Part shown: one piece after another, positions 26,774 to 35,612 of the stretch | Position numbering within the stretch: position 1 is the first letter of the stretch | Layout: every line of letters starts with the position of its first letter | DNA from: Kriegella sp965368185 | Lineage (GTDB): Bacteria; Bacteroidota; Bacteroidia; Flavobacteriales; Flavobacteriaceae | Assembly: GCA_965368185.1 (NCBI GenBank) | Contig: CBDULZ010000001.1 | Coordinates: 1-64,000 of the forward strand | Reading direction: 5' to 3' | DNA length: 64,000 bases | Translations under genes and position numbers: made by a program | The notes under the pieces: generated by a model | What the model saw: the letters and a program-made list of their open reading frames with translations, nothing else | What the model was told of the DNA's origin: nothing | The model's database searches: none

Positions 26774-27681
26774 ACAGAAGAAAATTTATATCGAACACGT
26801 CGGCATCTTCAGCATTTATTGGGTTAGGTGGATTATCACTGAGTTCCTGCACCTCTAAATCCGTTAAAAAAATCACCATTTTGCATACGAACGATATGCA
26901 TAGCCATATCGACCCGTTTCCACGGGATCATTCTGAATATGCAAATTTGGGAGGTATGGCCCGACGCGCCTTTTTAATAGAACGAATTCGAAAAGAAAAC
27001 AAAAACACACTATTGTTCGATGCCGGGGATATTTTTCAGGGCACCCCCTATTTCAATTTTTATGGCGGGGAACTTGAATTTAAGCTTATGAGCATGCTAA
27101 AGTATGATGCGGCTACTATCGGAAATCATGATTTTGACAATGGTATCGAAGGTTTATTCGCCCAACTTCCACATGCCAAGTTCGAACTTTTATCGGCCAA
27201 CTATGATTTTAGCAATACCATCATGGAAAACCATGTCAAGCCCTATAAACTGTTTACAGTAGATGGAACCAAAGTGGGCGTATACGGCATTGGCATCAAA
27301 CTGTCAGGGTTGGTCGGAAAGAACCTGTATAAAGAAACCGAATATTTAGACCCTTACGAAATCGCTCAAGACACAGAACGAAAGTTGAAGGAAGTTGAGA
27401 AATGTGATCTTGTAATTTGTTTATCCCATATCGGGTATGATTATTCATCAAAAGATAGGCCCAATGACCTAATGATGGCGGCCAAAACACAATATACCGA
27501 TCTTATAATAGGCGGTCACACGCATACCTTTTTAGATAAACCCACCCTTGTTGAAAATAGCAAAGGCCGAGAAATAGTCGTCAACCAAGTGGGTTGTTTT
27601 GGTATATACTTAGGCCGTATTGATTTTTATTTGGATAGCAACCAGCATGTAGGAGCCAAAGGGGCCTCAATAAAAGTATAG
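26770..27681 (+). CDS. 5'-nucleotidase metallophosphatase-domain protein
   Basis: A Tat-like start (MNRRKFI) leads to a lipobox-like SSC27. The calcineurin-type phosphatase follows: metal-binding motifs HTNDMHSH (39-46), DAGD (84-87), GNHDFD (118-123) and a later GGHTHTF. In UshA this domain is N-terminal and joined to the nucleotide-binding domain in one chain; here that domain is the separate gene immediately upstream, in reverse order. The two products probably act together on extracytoplasmic nucleotides to release nucleoside and phosphate. The length of 303 residues equals the phosphatase domain alone. Confidence 0.9.
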   Translation: MNRRKFISNTSASSAFIGLGGLSLSSCTSKSVKKITILHTNDMHSHIDPFPRDHSEYANLGGMARRAFLIERIRKENKNTLLFDAGDIFQGTPYFNFYGGELEFKLMSMLKYDAATIGNHDFDNGIEGLFAQLPHAKFELLSANYDFSNTIMENHVKPYKLFTVDGTKVGVYGIGIKLSGLVGKNLYKETEYLDPYEIAQDTERKLKEVEKCDLVICLSHIGYDYSSKDRPNDLMMAAKTQYTDLIIGGHTHTFLDKPTLVENSKGREIVVNQVGCFGIYLGRIDFYLDSNQHVGAKGASIKV

Positions 27682-27686
27682 ATCCT

Positions 27687-28175
27687 ATGACCAATATTGT
27701 TATGGCATTGTCTACAATCAGCACAGGTCTTATGGCCGGATTGTTTTTTGCCTGGTCATTTTCGGTCAACAATGGACTTTCCAATTTAGGAGACGTACTT
27801 TTCATAAAAACGTTTCAGTCTATGAACAGGTCCATTGAAAATCCATTTTTTTCGACTGTTTTTTTGGGATCTGCTTTTTTAATTCTTTGGTCACTTTACC
27901 TGAATAGCGACAACACTTCTTCCTTTACATTTTTGTGCTTGTTAGCCGCAACAGTTGTTTATTTGGCAGGAAGCGTGGGCGTGACTTTTTTGGCAAACCT
28001 TCCTTTAAACAAAACCTTGGATGGTTTTGATGTCGATAACGCCTCTTCTAAAGATATTATTTGTCGTAGAAGGGCTTTTGAAAAAAAATGGAACATACTT
28101 AATACCATTAGAACCATTTCAGCTTTATTAGCTTTTGTTTTACTCGTTCTTTGTTGTGTATATCAATCCATCTAA
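27687..28175 (+). CDS. DUF1772-type small membrane protein
   Basis: A 162-residue protein with four hydrophobic segments (about 4-26, 55-72, 77-101 and 137-158) and the DUF1772 pattern: an N-terminal TGLMAGLFFAWSFSV, a central FLANLPLNKTLD and an RRAFEKKWNILNTIRT segment before the last helix. DUF1772 is related to anthrone oxygenase-like proteins, but function in bacteria is unknown. It starts 5 bases after the metallophosphatase stop. Confidence 0.78.
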   Translation: MTNIVMALSTISTGLMAGLFFAWSFSVNNGLSNLGDVLFIKTFQSMNRSIENPFFSTVFLGSAFLILWSLYLNSDNTSSFTFLCLLAATVVYLAGSVGVTFLANLPLNKTLDGFDVDNASSKDIICRRRAFEKKWNILNTIRTISALLAFVLLVLCCVYQSI

Positions 28176-28190
28176 AAAAATCGTTTTGCC

Positions 28191-28640
28191 ATGATTTCAA
28201 TAGAAAGAACAACTTCTGAAAATCCAAATTTTAAGCAACTCGTTGTTTTACTGGACGAATACCTGCGTATAACCGATGGTGATGATCACGCTTTTTATAA
28301 CCAATACAACTCGATTGAGAACCTGCAAGAGGTCGTTGTAGCCTACTCGCAAAACGTAGCCCTAGCCTGTGGAGCCTTAAAACCCTATGATTTCAATACA
28401 GCTGAGATTAAACGCATGTTCGTATTGCCGGCATATCGCGGTAAAGGGCTAGCAACACAAATTCTAAGCGCTTTGGAAAAGTGGGCCGGCGAACTCAACT
28501 ATAAAAAATGTATTCTGGAAACTGGAAAAAGACAGCCCGAGGCCATCGCCTTGTATACTAAAAATGGATATACCGTAATACCGAACTACGGTCAATACCA
28601 AGGAATGGATAACAGTGTTTGTTTTCAGAAACAGGTATAG
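28191..28640 (+). CDS. GNAT-family N-acetyltransferase
   Basis: The 149-residue single GNAT domain has the acetyl-CoA binding loop YRGKGLAT (motif A, about 83-90) preceded by EIKRMFVLPA, and a C-terminal LYTKNGYTVIPNYG. The layout matches small-molecule or peptide acetyltransferases; the substrate is not evident. It starts 15 bases after the DUF1772 stop. Confidence 0.88.
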   Translation: MISIERTTSENPNFKQLVVLLDEYLRITDGDDHAFYNQYNSIENLQEVVVAYSQNVALACGALKPYDFNTAEIKRMFVLPAYRGKGLATQILSALEKWAGELNYKKCILETGKRQPEAIALYTKNGYTVIPNYGQYQGMDNSVCFQKQV

Positions 28641-28742
28641 ATGCAAAAAGTTAGTTTAAGCCAACACGAATCAAACTGTCAATCTGTCTTTTGGCCGACA
28701 CGCTGCACGACTTTGCTATTCAAGCGGGCTTTCTTAGCAAAG

Positions 28743-28766
28743 GGAGGAGCCAACTAGCGCTCCTCC
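28743..28766 (-). terminator. Stem-loop overlapping the stop of the 28754 gene
   Basis: GGAGGAGC (28743-28750) and GCTCCTCC (28759-28766) form perfect eight-base arms around an eight-base loop containing the TAG stop of the minus-strand gene. On the minus strand only a short CTTTG follows, so it is a weak terminator or 3' stabilising hairpin. Confidence 0.5.
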
Positions 28767-29059
28767 AAAACAAACTCGACTAATTCTTGCAGTTCTTCAG
28801 GTAACGTTTTATTGGAAAAGGGTCGGTTTGCCTTTCTGTACCAATAGCCCGCATTAAACGTATCTCCTTCTTTTCGATGCAAGTAGGCATGGATCCAACT
28901 GCCCATTGTATTGTGCATGTCTTGGGCAATATCGTGGGAAGCCTCCCAATCACCATTGGCATCGTGCCAAAGGGCCATTAACGCTATAGGCCACGATTTT
29001 GGAGGTGTATTTTCAGTCAAAGTCTCGGTAAATTCAGTATAGTTTTCAGGAATCGCCAT
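28754..29059 (-). CDS. Conserved hypothetical protein, 101 residues
   Basis: A small cytoplasmic protein beginning MAIPENYTEF. It has a WPIALMALWHDANGDWEASHDIAQ segment (described by position about 25-48), then WIHAYLHRKEGD and GYWYRKANRPF; the spacing of Trp/His residues suggests a small helical domain. I do not know its function. The frame reaches 29098 with a TTG start, but that TTG lies inside a TAnnTTTG promoter (29096-29103), so the ATG at 29059 is preferred. It is convergent with the GNAT gene and divergent from the next gene. Confidence 0.75.
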   Translation of the reverse strand: MAIPENYTEFTETLTENTPPKSWPIALMALWHDANGDWEASHDIAQDMHNTMGSWIHAYLHRKEGDTFNAGYWYRKANRPFSNKTLPEELQELVEFVLEER

Positions 29060-29095
29060 AACTGCTATTTTAGTGCTTGTTCTTATTTTCAATTG

Positions 29096-29103
29096 CAAAA
29101 ATA
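29096..29103 (-). promoter_or_regulatory. Bacteroidota -7 promoter element for the 28754 gene
   Basis: Minus-strand TATTTTTG matches TAnnTTTG exactly and excludes the TTG at 29098 as the start codon; the ATG is 36 bases downstream. Confidence 0.5.
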
Positions 29104-29140
29104 CCTAATTTCACACGTCTAGTACTTACTGAAGATTAAA

Positions 29141-30406
29141 TTGTATTTGGTGGCTAAAGGATTCTTTAAAAAAAATAAATTTTCAAAATACCTGCCCTAT
29201 GGGCTGAGTTTGGTATGTACCTTGCTTATTTTTGGTTTGCATATGTCTGAAAACATGGACAGTATGCTAAATGAAAATAACAACCGAATTTCGAACGGAT
29301 TTCTTACCTCCCAAATAAAGTATCACAAAGAATTTGGACCGTTTGCCCGAAGACCATTTACTACGTGGCTCATCGAAACCACTTCGGAAACCTTTGGCAT
29401 GAAACTGGGCGTTGCATTTGTACCGGTCAATTTCCTTTTGCTTTTTTTAAGTGCGATTTTGATATATTTCCTTTCCATACGATTAAAACAAAATAAGCAA
29501 CAGGGGATGCTTAATATGACCTGCTATTTTCTGACTTTTTCAATACTCTTCGCCTTCTTTCCTCCCGTATTCAGCTATGACGAGCCCTTGCAATATTGCC
29601 TTATTCTGTTAGGGTTGCTGGCTTTTGTCAAAAAAAAATGGCTTCTTTACGTCGTGTTTTTCTCCCTGGCCCTAATTACCAGGGAAACAACGGTACTCCT
29701 CCTTCCTGCATTGGTAGTTTTTTTACCGGGGTTAAGCTTAGACCCCAAAAAATGGGTTTCCGTAGACCGCTTACGATTATATGTCCTGATAGCGCTTCCT
29801 GTATTGTTCTACGGAATTTATATAGCCATCTATCTTTGGAAACACGAACTAGTGGATGCAACAAAAACGGAAATGATAAGTAGGTATTCGTGCTTTCTAG
29901 AAAATTTCGAGAATACCAAAAATACTGTGGAATCACTCGTTTCCTTTTTTGTTAGTTTGGGAGTACCGCTATACTTTGCTTTTCTATTTCTTAATCGGAG
30001 AAACCAAAGCAACTTTCAAAAGCAATTTATCTTTGCCTTTTTATTGACGGCCCTTATCAACACGCCCATCGTTTTTTTGAGCTCTTTTGCACGTGAGTCC
30101 CGTCTTTTCGCATTACCCCTCTTTTTTCTATGGCCTCTGATTGCACAAATTTTCAATAAGGAACTTAAAATTTTATTTTCTTTTGAAATGTATTCACAAA
30201 CACTAAGGAAATGGCAGTATCTTCTCCCCTTTTTGGTTCTGAATATCCTTAATTATTGGTTTTGCTTTCAATACTATAAAAAATTAGGACTTGGAGAGAA
30301 TACCTATTTTGCAGAATACCTCTTTCTTTCAATATACATTATCACTACCCATGTCTTATTACACCAGTATCAAAAAAAACAAGCTGCTCCCCTTAAAAAT
30401 ATATAG
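29141..30406 (+). CDS. Polytopic membrane protein, GT-C glycosyltransferase-like
   Basis: A 421-residue protein with about ten hydrophobic helices, among them regions near 19-35, 96-116, 127-147, 152-182, 188-202, 213-236 and several in the last 170 residues. A short extracytoplasmic loop after helix 1 has acidic and polar residues, and ITRETTVLLLPALV in the middle is a segment often seen in GT-C lipid-linked sugar transferases. There is no aligned catalytic motif I can be sure of, so this is a structural guess. The start is uncertain: TTG at 29141 or GTG at 29150, with the first ATG well inside. Monocistronic. Confidence 0.65.
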   Translation: MYLVAKGFFKKNKFSKYLPYGLSLVCTLLIFGLHMSENMDSMLNENNNRISNGFLTSQIKYHKEFGPFARRPFTTWLIETTSETFGMKLGVAFVPVNFLLLFLSAILIYFLSIRLKQNKQQGMLNMTCYFLTFSILFAFFPPVFSYDEPLQYCLILLGLLAFVKKKWLLYVVFFSLALITRETTVLLLPALVVFLPGLSLDPKKWVSVDRLRLYVLIALPVLFYGIYIAIYLWKHELVDATKTEMISRYSCFLENFENTKNTVESLVSFFVSLGVPLYFAFLFLNRRNQSNFQKQFIFAFLLTALINTPIVFLSSFARESRLFALPLFFLWPLIAQIFNKELKILFSFEMYSQTLRKWQYLLPFLVLNILNYWFCFQYYKKLGLGENTYFAEYLFLSIYIITTHVLLHQYQKKQAAPLKNI

Positions 30407-30506
30407 ATCAAATCAGGGTTTTCAGTTTGTTTCCGTTTGATTTTAACTGTGACTAAGGTGTTCCAAGAAATTTTGACCGACCAAAACGCATTCAAAAGTT
30501 AATCTA

Positions 30507-30514
30507 TAAATTTG
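30507..30514 (+). promoter_or_regulatory. Bacteroidota -7 promoter element for the CsaA-like gene
   Basis: TAAATTTG matches TAnnTTTG, 23 bases before the ATG at 30538. Confidence 0.4.
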
Positions 30515-30537
30515 ACCGAAGTACTATTTTTACCATC

Positions 30538-30891
30538 ATGAACAGAAGAGAAGAAAGATACCCATTGGCATGGGAGGATTTTATGAAAGTCGAAATGCGG
30601 GTGGGCACCATTATTTCTGCGGAAGTCTTTGAAGAAGCCAGAAACCCTGCCTATAAAATGATTATCGACTTTGGTGACTATGGCCAGAGAAAAACTTCGG
30701 CACAAATCACAAAATTATACCAGCCGGAAGAAATCATTGGCCGTCAAGTTATTGCCGTACTAAACTTTCCACCCAAACAAATCGCCACGATCATGAGCGA
30801 ATGCTTGGTACTTGGCGGTGTAGGTGACAATAAAGAAGTGACTTTGATACAGCCCGAAAAAGAAGTTAAAAACGGAACGCGAATTGGGTAG
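30538..30891 (+). CDS. csaA: CsaA-like tRNA-binding protein
   Basis: A 117-residue OB-fold protein of the EMAP/CsaA type. The VEMRVGTIISAEVF strand and the segments PAYKMIIDFGDYG, SAQITKLY and VIAVLNFPPKQIA follow the tRNA-binding domain also found in MetRS and PheRS beta. CsaA is described as a secretion-related chaperone in Bacillus and binds tRNA in structural studies; its role here is unknown. It has its own promoter element and is convergent with ligA. Confidence 0.88.
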   Translation: MNRREERYPLAWEDFMKVEMRVGTIISAEVFEEARNPAYKMIIDFGDYGQRKTSAQITKLYQPEEIIGRQVIAVLNFPPKQIATIMSECLVLGGVGDNKEVTLIQPEKEVKNGTRIG

Positions 30892-30969
30892 CAATGCGTA
30901 AACCTCCCATGTGCAATCAGCAGAATCCCCGAATAATTACGCATAGAAGGAAAACATTTTTATTTGCGC

Positions 30970-32964
30970 CTATACCATCTCCAGAAAATCATCCTCAGAA
31001 ATAATCGGCACCCCGAGTGTTTCCGCCTTGGTTCGTTTGCTAGGGCCCATTTTATCGCCAGCGACCAGATAGGTGGTTTTTGATGAAATACTCGAACCTA
31101 CCTTACCCCCATTGTCCTCTATCAATTTTTTCAGCTCATTACGACTCACTTTTTCAAATACACCGGAAACAACAAAGGTTTGCCCTTTTAACTTTTCCGT
31201 CTGGTTTTCCAATTGGTCCGCCGAGAGTTCGAACTGAATACCATAGCTTTTTAGACGCCCTATATTTTCAAGATTATTCTCATTTTGAAAAAACTCGACC
31301 ACACTTTGGGCTATGCGTTCCCCGATTTCATCTACGGCCGTCAACTCTTCTTGCGTAGCGACCATCAAGGCATCAATATTTTTATACGCCTTCGCCAGTT
31401 TCTTTGCGACAGTCTCCCCCACAAAACGGATTCCTAAGGCAAAAAGCACCCGCTCAAAAGGTATTTTCACTGACTCAGCAACCCCCTGGATCAAATTATC
31501 GGCCGATTTTTCGGCCATTCGCTCCAATGGAAGTACTTGTTCTTTGGTCAACGTATAAAGGTCGGCATAGTTCTTTATCAAGCCTTCCTTAAATAAAAGC
31601 TCTACGGTTTCACCTCCCATACCTTCGATATCCATGGCTTTTCGAGAAATGTAATGCTGTATGCGTCCGGTAATCTGTGGCGGACAACCGTAGTAATTTG
31701 TACAATAATGTTTAGCATCACCCTCGGTACGTACCAATTTGGTGTAACATTCGGGACAATGGTCGATATATACCGTAGGTACTGAGTCATGTGGACGTTT
31801 AGCGAAATCGACACCCATGATCTTAGGGATTATTTCTCCTCCTTTTTCCACAAAAACGGTATCCCCTTCACGAATGTCGAACTTTGCGATTTGGTCCGCG
31901 TTATGCAAAGAAGCCCTTTTGACCGTCGTTCCTGCCAGCAAAACAGGGGTCAGATTGGCCACCGGGGTAATTGCACCCGTTCGGCCCACCTGATAGGTAA
32001 TCTCATTCAATACCGTAGAAACTTGTTCGGCTTTGAATTTATATGCCATGGCCCAACGCGGCGACTTCGCCGTATACCCTAATTCTTCCTGATAGCGAAG
32101 ATTATTAACTTTGATGACCACCCCATCGGTCTCATAGGGCAGTTCATGCCGATGAACATCCCAGTATTCTACAAATTGCAAGACTTCATGGGTCGTCTTG
32201 CACAATTTGGCAACCGACGGGACCTTAAAACCCCAGGCCCTGGCTTTATCAAGCATCTCCCATTGCGAACCAATTCCTGTCTTTTCACCAACGATACCGT
32301 ACAACAAACAGTCTAAAGGACGCTGGGCTACTGCCGCACTATCTTGTAATTTTAAACTACCCGAAGCCGTATTTCTAGGATTCATATAAGGTTCTTCACC
32401 ATTCTCGACACGTTCGGCATTCATCTTGGCAAATCCTTCGAAAGGCAATACAATCTCGCCGCGAATATCAAATTTTGGAGGATAGTCTCCCTTCAACTTC
32501 AAAGGCACCGATCGTATGGTTTTTATATTCGTGGTGACATCATCCCCTTGAAATCCGTCCCCGCGGGTAACGCCACGTACCAACCTACCGTTTTCATAGG
32601 TTAGACTAATGGAGGCTCCGTCATATTTCAGTTCGCAAGTAAACTCGACTTCCACATCACCTAAAATTCGTTGGATGCGTTTTTCCCAATCTTCAAGGTC
32701 TTCTTTAGAATATGAATTGTCCAATGAATACATGCGATAATCGTGCACTACAGTATCAAAATTCTTGGTAACCATACCACCTACCCGCAAACTCGGGGAA
32801 GTAGAGTCGTGAAATTCTGGGTGTTTCATCTCAAGTGCCTGCAACTCCTTTAACTTCATATCGAAATCAAAGTCTGAAATCGTGGGATTATCAAGTACGT
32901 AATAGTTGTAGTTATGCTCACGTAGTTCGTCACGCAGTGCTAGTATTTGTTGCTCGGCATTCAT
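30970..32964 (-). CDS. ligA: NAD-dependent DNA ligase
   Basis: LigA seals nicks in replication and repair. With the start at 32964 it has 664 residues: Ia domain MNAEQQILALRDELREHNYNYY (position 1-22), adenylation lysine K113 in ELKYDGAS, OB fold, a four-cysteine zinc finger (CPEC and CTNYYGC), helix-hairpin-helix repeats and a C-terminal BRCT domain (KGQTFVVSGVFEKVSR onward). The open frame continues to 33078 but those 38 residues are not part of the family. The chosen Met aligns with the usual N-terminus. It lies downstream of prmC on the same strand. Confidence 0.96.
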   Translation of the reverse strand: MNAEQQILALRDELREHNYNYYVLDNPTISDFDFDMKLKELQALEMKHPEFHDSTSPSLRVGGMVTKNFDTVVHDYRMYSLDNSYSKEDLEDWEKRIQRILGDVEVEFTCELKYDGASISLTYENGRLVRGVTRGDGFQGDDVTTNIKTIRSVPLKLKGDYPPKFDIRGEIVLPFEGFAKMNAERVENGEEPYMNPRNTASGSLKLQDSAAVAQRPLDCLLYGIVGEKTGIGSQWEMLDKARAWGFKVPSVAKLCKTTHEVLQFVEYWDVHRHELPYETDGVVIKVNNLRYQEELGYTAKSPRWAMAYKFKAEQVSTVLNEITYQVGRTGAITPVANLTPVLLAGTTVKRASLHNADQIAKFDIREGDTVFVEKGGEIIPKIMGVDFAKRPHDSVPTVYIDHCPECYTKLVRTEGDAKHYCTNYYGCPPQITGRIQHYISRKAMDIEGMGGETVELLFKEGLIKNYADLYTLTKEQVLPLERMAEKSADNLIQGVAESVKIPFERVLFALGIRFVGETVAKKLAKAYKNIDALMVATQEELTAVDEIGERIAQSVVEFFQNENNLENIGRLKSYGIQFELSADQLENQTEKLKGQTFVVSGVFEKVSRNELKKLIEDNGGKVGSSISSKTTYLVAGDKMGPSKRTKAETLGVPIISEDDFLEMV

Positions 32965-33090
32965 AGTTTTACTACTCTCATTTTCAAATTCAAATTCTTC
33001 GAATAACCCTTTGCTTATTAATTTTACCAAAATAGATTTTATCGGGCATTTGTCCTTGGCATTTCTAAAAACCGCCAACTCGGGTTGCCC

Positions 33091-33975
33091 TCAATATGAC
33101 AATTTACCCTTTAACATACGATTATTCCCAAAGATATCTTTTCGCAGTTCAATTTCTGAAAAATTATGGTCTTTCAGAAGCTGTTCGGTTTCTTTTGCCA
33201 AATATTGATTGATTTCTAGATATAAAGTCCCTGATATTTTTAGGTTTTTCTCTGCAAAACGACATATTGCCCTATAAAAAACCAAGGGATCATCATCGGA
33301 AACAAATAACGCCAGATCAGGTTCGTATTCGGTGACATTCCGCCGCATTTCTTTTTTCTCCAACATTCTGACATACGGGGGATTGGAAACAATGCTATCA
33401 AATTTGCCATCCAATTCTTCCAACTGAAGCACATTCGCATGAACAAACTTAATCCTTACAGCATTGTCAACAGCGTTCTGTTTTGCAACATCCAAGGCTT
33501 CCGAAGAAACATCCAAAGCGGTTACTTTGGCATCGGGAAGGTTTTTGGCCAAGGCTATCGCAATACACCCACTTCCTGTACCGATATCCAAAATCCGTAG
33601 GTCCTTGTTCTGCTTTTTAATGGCATCACCCTGATTTCCAATTGTATGATATTCATCAATGACCCATCGCACTAATTCCTCGGTTTCCGGGCGGGGTATA
33701 AGCACATTTTCAGCGACCGTAAAATCCATGTCCATAAAATGCGTTTTTCCGATGATGTATTGAATGGGACGTTCCAATCGCAATTGGCTTAAAGCTTCGA
33801 ATAGCGGTTGTTCCTCTTCCTTTGAAACTATTAAATCAGGCTGAACGGCCAAAACAAAGCGTTGGAGGGCTAAATAGTGTTCGATCAACAAATAGAAAAA
33901 ACTGTCCACTTCCTCCTTCGAATAAATGGCATCAAGTTCTTTATGAAATATATTTTTAATTTCCTTTAATAGCAC
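33091..33975 (-). CDS. prmC: Peptide chain release factor N5-glutamine methyltransferase
   Basis: PrmC methylates the GGQ glutamine of release factors RF1/RF2. It has an N-terminal helical recognition domain (about 1-85), the segment LIPRPETEELVRW before the SAM domain, the SAM loop ILDIGTGSGCIAIALA (128-143) and the catalytic NPPY at 198-201. The 294 residues are full length. The start is GTG at 33975. ligA follows after 126 bases. Confidence 0.94.
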   Translation of the reverse strand: MLLKEIKNIFHKELDAIYSKEEVDSFFYLLIEHYLALQRFVLAVQPDLIVSKEEEQPLFEALSQLRLERPIQYIIGKTHFMDMDFTVAENVLIPRPETEELVRWVIDEYHTIGNQGDAIKKQNKDLRILDIGTGSGCIAIALAKNLPDAKVTALDVSSEALDVAKQNAVDNAVRIKFVHANVLQLEELDGKFDSIVSNPPYVRMLEKKEMRRNVTEYEPDLALFVSDDDPLVFYRAICRFAEKNLKISGTLYLEINQYLAKETEQLLKDHNFSEIELRKDIFGNNRMLKGKLSY

Positions 33976-34043
33976 TATTTATATAAATTTTTAGATTTAG
34001 GATGGACGGTAGGGAAAATAAAAAAAGACCTTAGAATCGCCCA

Positions 34044-34535
34044 CTAAAGTTTTTTGAGCATCCAAACGGTACACGAATAATGCCCCGTATCACCCATCGG
34101 GGCATCGATATATTCAAATCCCATTTTTTTATAGAGTCCCTGTGCAGCCTTCATATAGGGCATCGTTTCCAGATAGCATCCCTCAAAACCAAATTCCCTG
34201 GCACTTTTTAAACAGCGTGTTATCATTTCATTCCCTAATCCCCTTCCCCTAGCCTCTTCGAGAAAGTACATTTTTTGTAACTCGCAAATGGTGCCTTTAT
34301 GATTATCCAAAGGGCCTATTCCACCGCATCCTATAATTTTGTTTCCTTCCACTACCACAAAATAAATCGAACCCGGGCGGTCATAATTCTCGTACATATG
34401 ATCTAAAGTCGCATCGGAGTAGGCCGTACCCACTTTGGGTGCACCTAAATCGAGTAAAACCTTTCGAACAGTAGCGGCTACTTCGCCATTATCTTCAGGT
34501 CGAATTTCCCGAATAACAGTGCCACTGGTTTCCAT
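34044..34535 (-). CDS. GNAT-family N-acetyltransferase
   Basis: The 163-residue GNAT domain has a clear acetyl-CoA loop (EARGRGLGNEMI), the preceding strand CELQKMYFL, and motif B in LYKKMGFEYI. It ends with a GHYSCTVWMLKKL tail common to one GNAT subgroup in Bacteroidota. Substrate unknown. The ATG is 24 bases from the divergent ribD start. Confidence 0.9.
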   Translation of the reverse strand: METSGTVIREIRPEDNGEVAATVRKVLLDLGAPKVGTAYSDATLDHMYENYDRPGSIYFVVVEGNKIIGCGGIGPLDNHKGTICELQKMYFLEEARGRGLGNEMITRCLKSAREFGFEGCYLETMPYMKAAQGLYKKMGFEYIDAPMGDTGHYSCTVWMLKKL

Positions 34536-34547
34536 GAAATATTATTC

Positions 34548-34555
34548 TATTTTTG
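34548..34555 (+). promoter_or_regulatory. Bacteroidota -7 promoter element for ribD
   Basis: TATTTTTG matches TAnnTTTG and ends five bases before the GTG start of ribD at 34560. The implied mRNA would have little or no leader. It lies in the 24-base gap between divergent genes. Confidence 0.5.
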
Positions 34556-34559
34556 TGAG

Positions 34560-35612
34560 GTGAATATACATGAAAAATATATTTCAAGGTGCATTTCTTT
34601 AGGCAAAAACGGGCAACCCTCGACCTACCCGAATCCTTCGGTCGGCTGCGTACTCGTTTATAACAACCTTATTATTGGCGAGGGGTATACCAGTGCCTAT
34701 GGCGGCGCGCATGCCGAGGTCAACGCCATTGCTTCAGTTAAAAATAAGGCGTTATTAAAAGAGGCTACCTTGTACTCCACTTTAGAGCCCTGTTCCCATT
34801 TTGGGAAAACACCGCCTTGCGCCGACTTGATCATAAAAAACAACATCCCAAAAGTGGTTATCGGAATTCTCGATCCACATGAAAAAGTAGCGGGTCAAGG
34901 TATTCGGAAGTTGAGGGATGCAGGTTGCGAAGTAACGGTAGGAATCTTGGAAAAGGAATGCCGGGCACACCATAATCGATTTTTGACCTTTCATGAGAAG
35001 AAACGCCCCTATATTCTTTTAAAATGGGCTGAGACCCTTGATGGATTTATAGCTCCCGTAAAAGAGAAGCGGAATGCCCAGCCTGAACCTTTTTGGATCA
35101 CTTCGCCATCATCACGACAACGTGTGCATCAATGGCGCAGTGAAGAACAAGCCATTCTAGTCGGAACAACCACGGTTTTGGAGGACAACCCAAAATTGGA
35201 TATCCGGCATTGGTCAGGAAAAAACCCAATACGCATTGTTCTCGACAGCAAATTGAAGATAAAGGGCAATTACCATGTGCTAGATGGAAGCATTCCGACC
35301 ATAATATTCACGCACGAAACCGACAGTTCCACATATAGGGAAGGAATCGAATATAGCGTTATCGACTTTTCCGCCAACTTGCCACGGCAGCTATGTGATG
35401 AACTTTATAGAAGAAATATACTTAGCGTTTTGGTTGAAGGAGGAAAACGAACCATTGAAACTTTTATAGGAACCAACTTATGGGACGAAGCACGAATTTT
35501 TACGGGACCCTCCTCCTTTGCGAAAGGAACAGAGGCCCCGAAACTATCTGGCAAATTAGTAAAGCAAGAATGTATCTATGCCGACACCCTAAATACTTTT
35601 GTAAATGATTAA
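34560..35612 (+). CDS. ribD: Bifunctional riboflavin biosynthesis deaminase/reductase
   Basis: RibD deaminates the GTP-derived pyrimidine and then reduces its ribose in riboflavin synthesis. The deaminase domain (1-150) has zinc ligands H51 with E53 (HAEVNAI), C78 and C87 (EPCSHFGKTPPC). The reductase domain (about 150-350) has WAETLDGFIAP, SEEQAILVGTTTVLEDNP and LVEGGKRTIETF. The start is GTG at 34560; it yields MNIHEKYISRCI, which matches the usual N-terminus, and no in-frame ATG is available before the active site. The stop overlaps the following HAD gene by eight bases. No other rib genes are nearby. Confidence 0.95.
   Translation: MNIHEKYISRCISLGKNGQPSTYPNPSVGCVLVYNNLIIGEGYTSAYGGAHAEVNAIASVKNKALLKEATLYSTLEPCSHFGKTPPCADLIIKNNIPKVVIGILDPHEKVAGQGIRKLRDAGCEVTVGILEKECRAHHNRFLTFHEKKRPYILLKWAETLDGFIAPVKEKRNAQPEPFWITSPSSRQRVHQWRSEEQAILVGTTTVLEDNPKLDIRHWSGKNPIRIVLDSKLKIKGNYHVLDGSIPTIIFTHETDSSTYREGIEYSVIDFSANLPRQLCDELYRRNILSVLVEGGKRTIETFIGTNLWDEARIFTGPSSFAKGTEAPKLSGKLVKQECIYADTLNTFVND

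Noticed and set aside
32965..33078. Extension of LigA and overlap toward prmC
   Set aside because: The residues are not conserved in ligases and the chosen Met matches the usual N-terminus.
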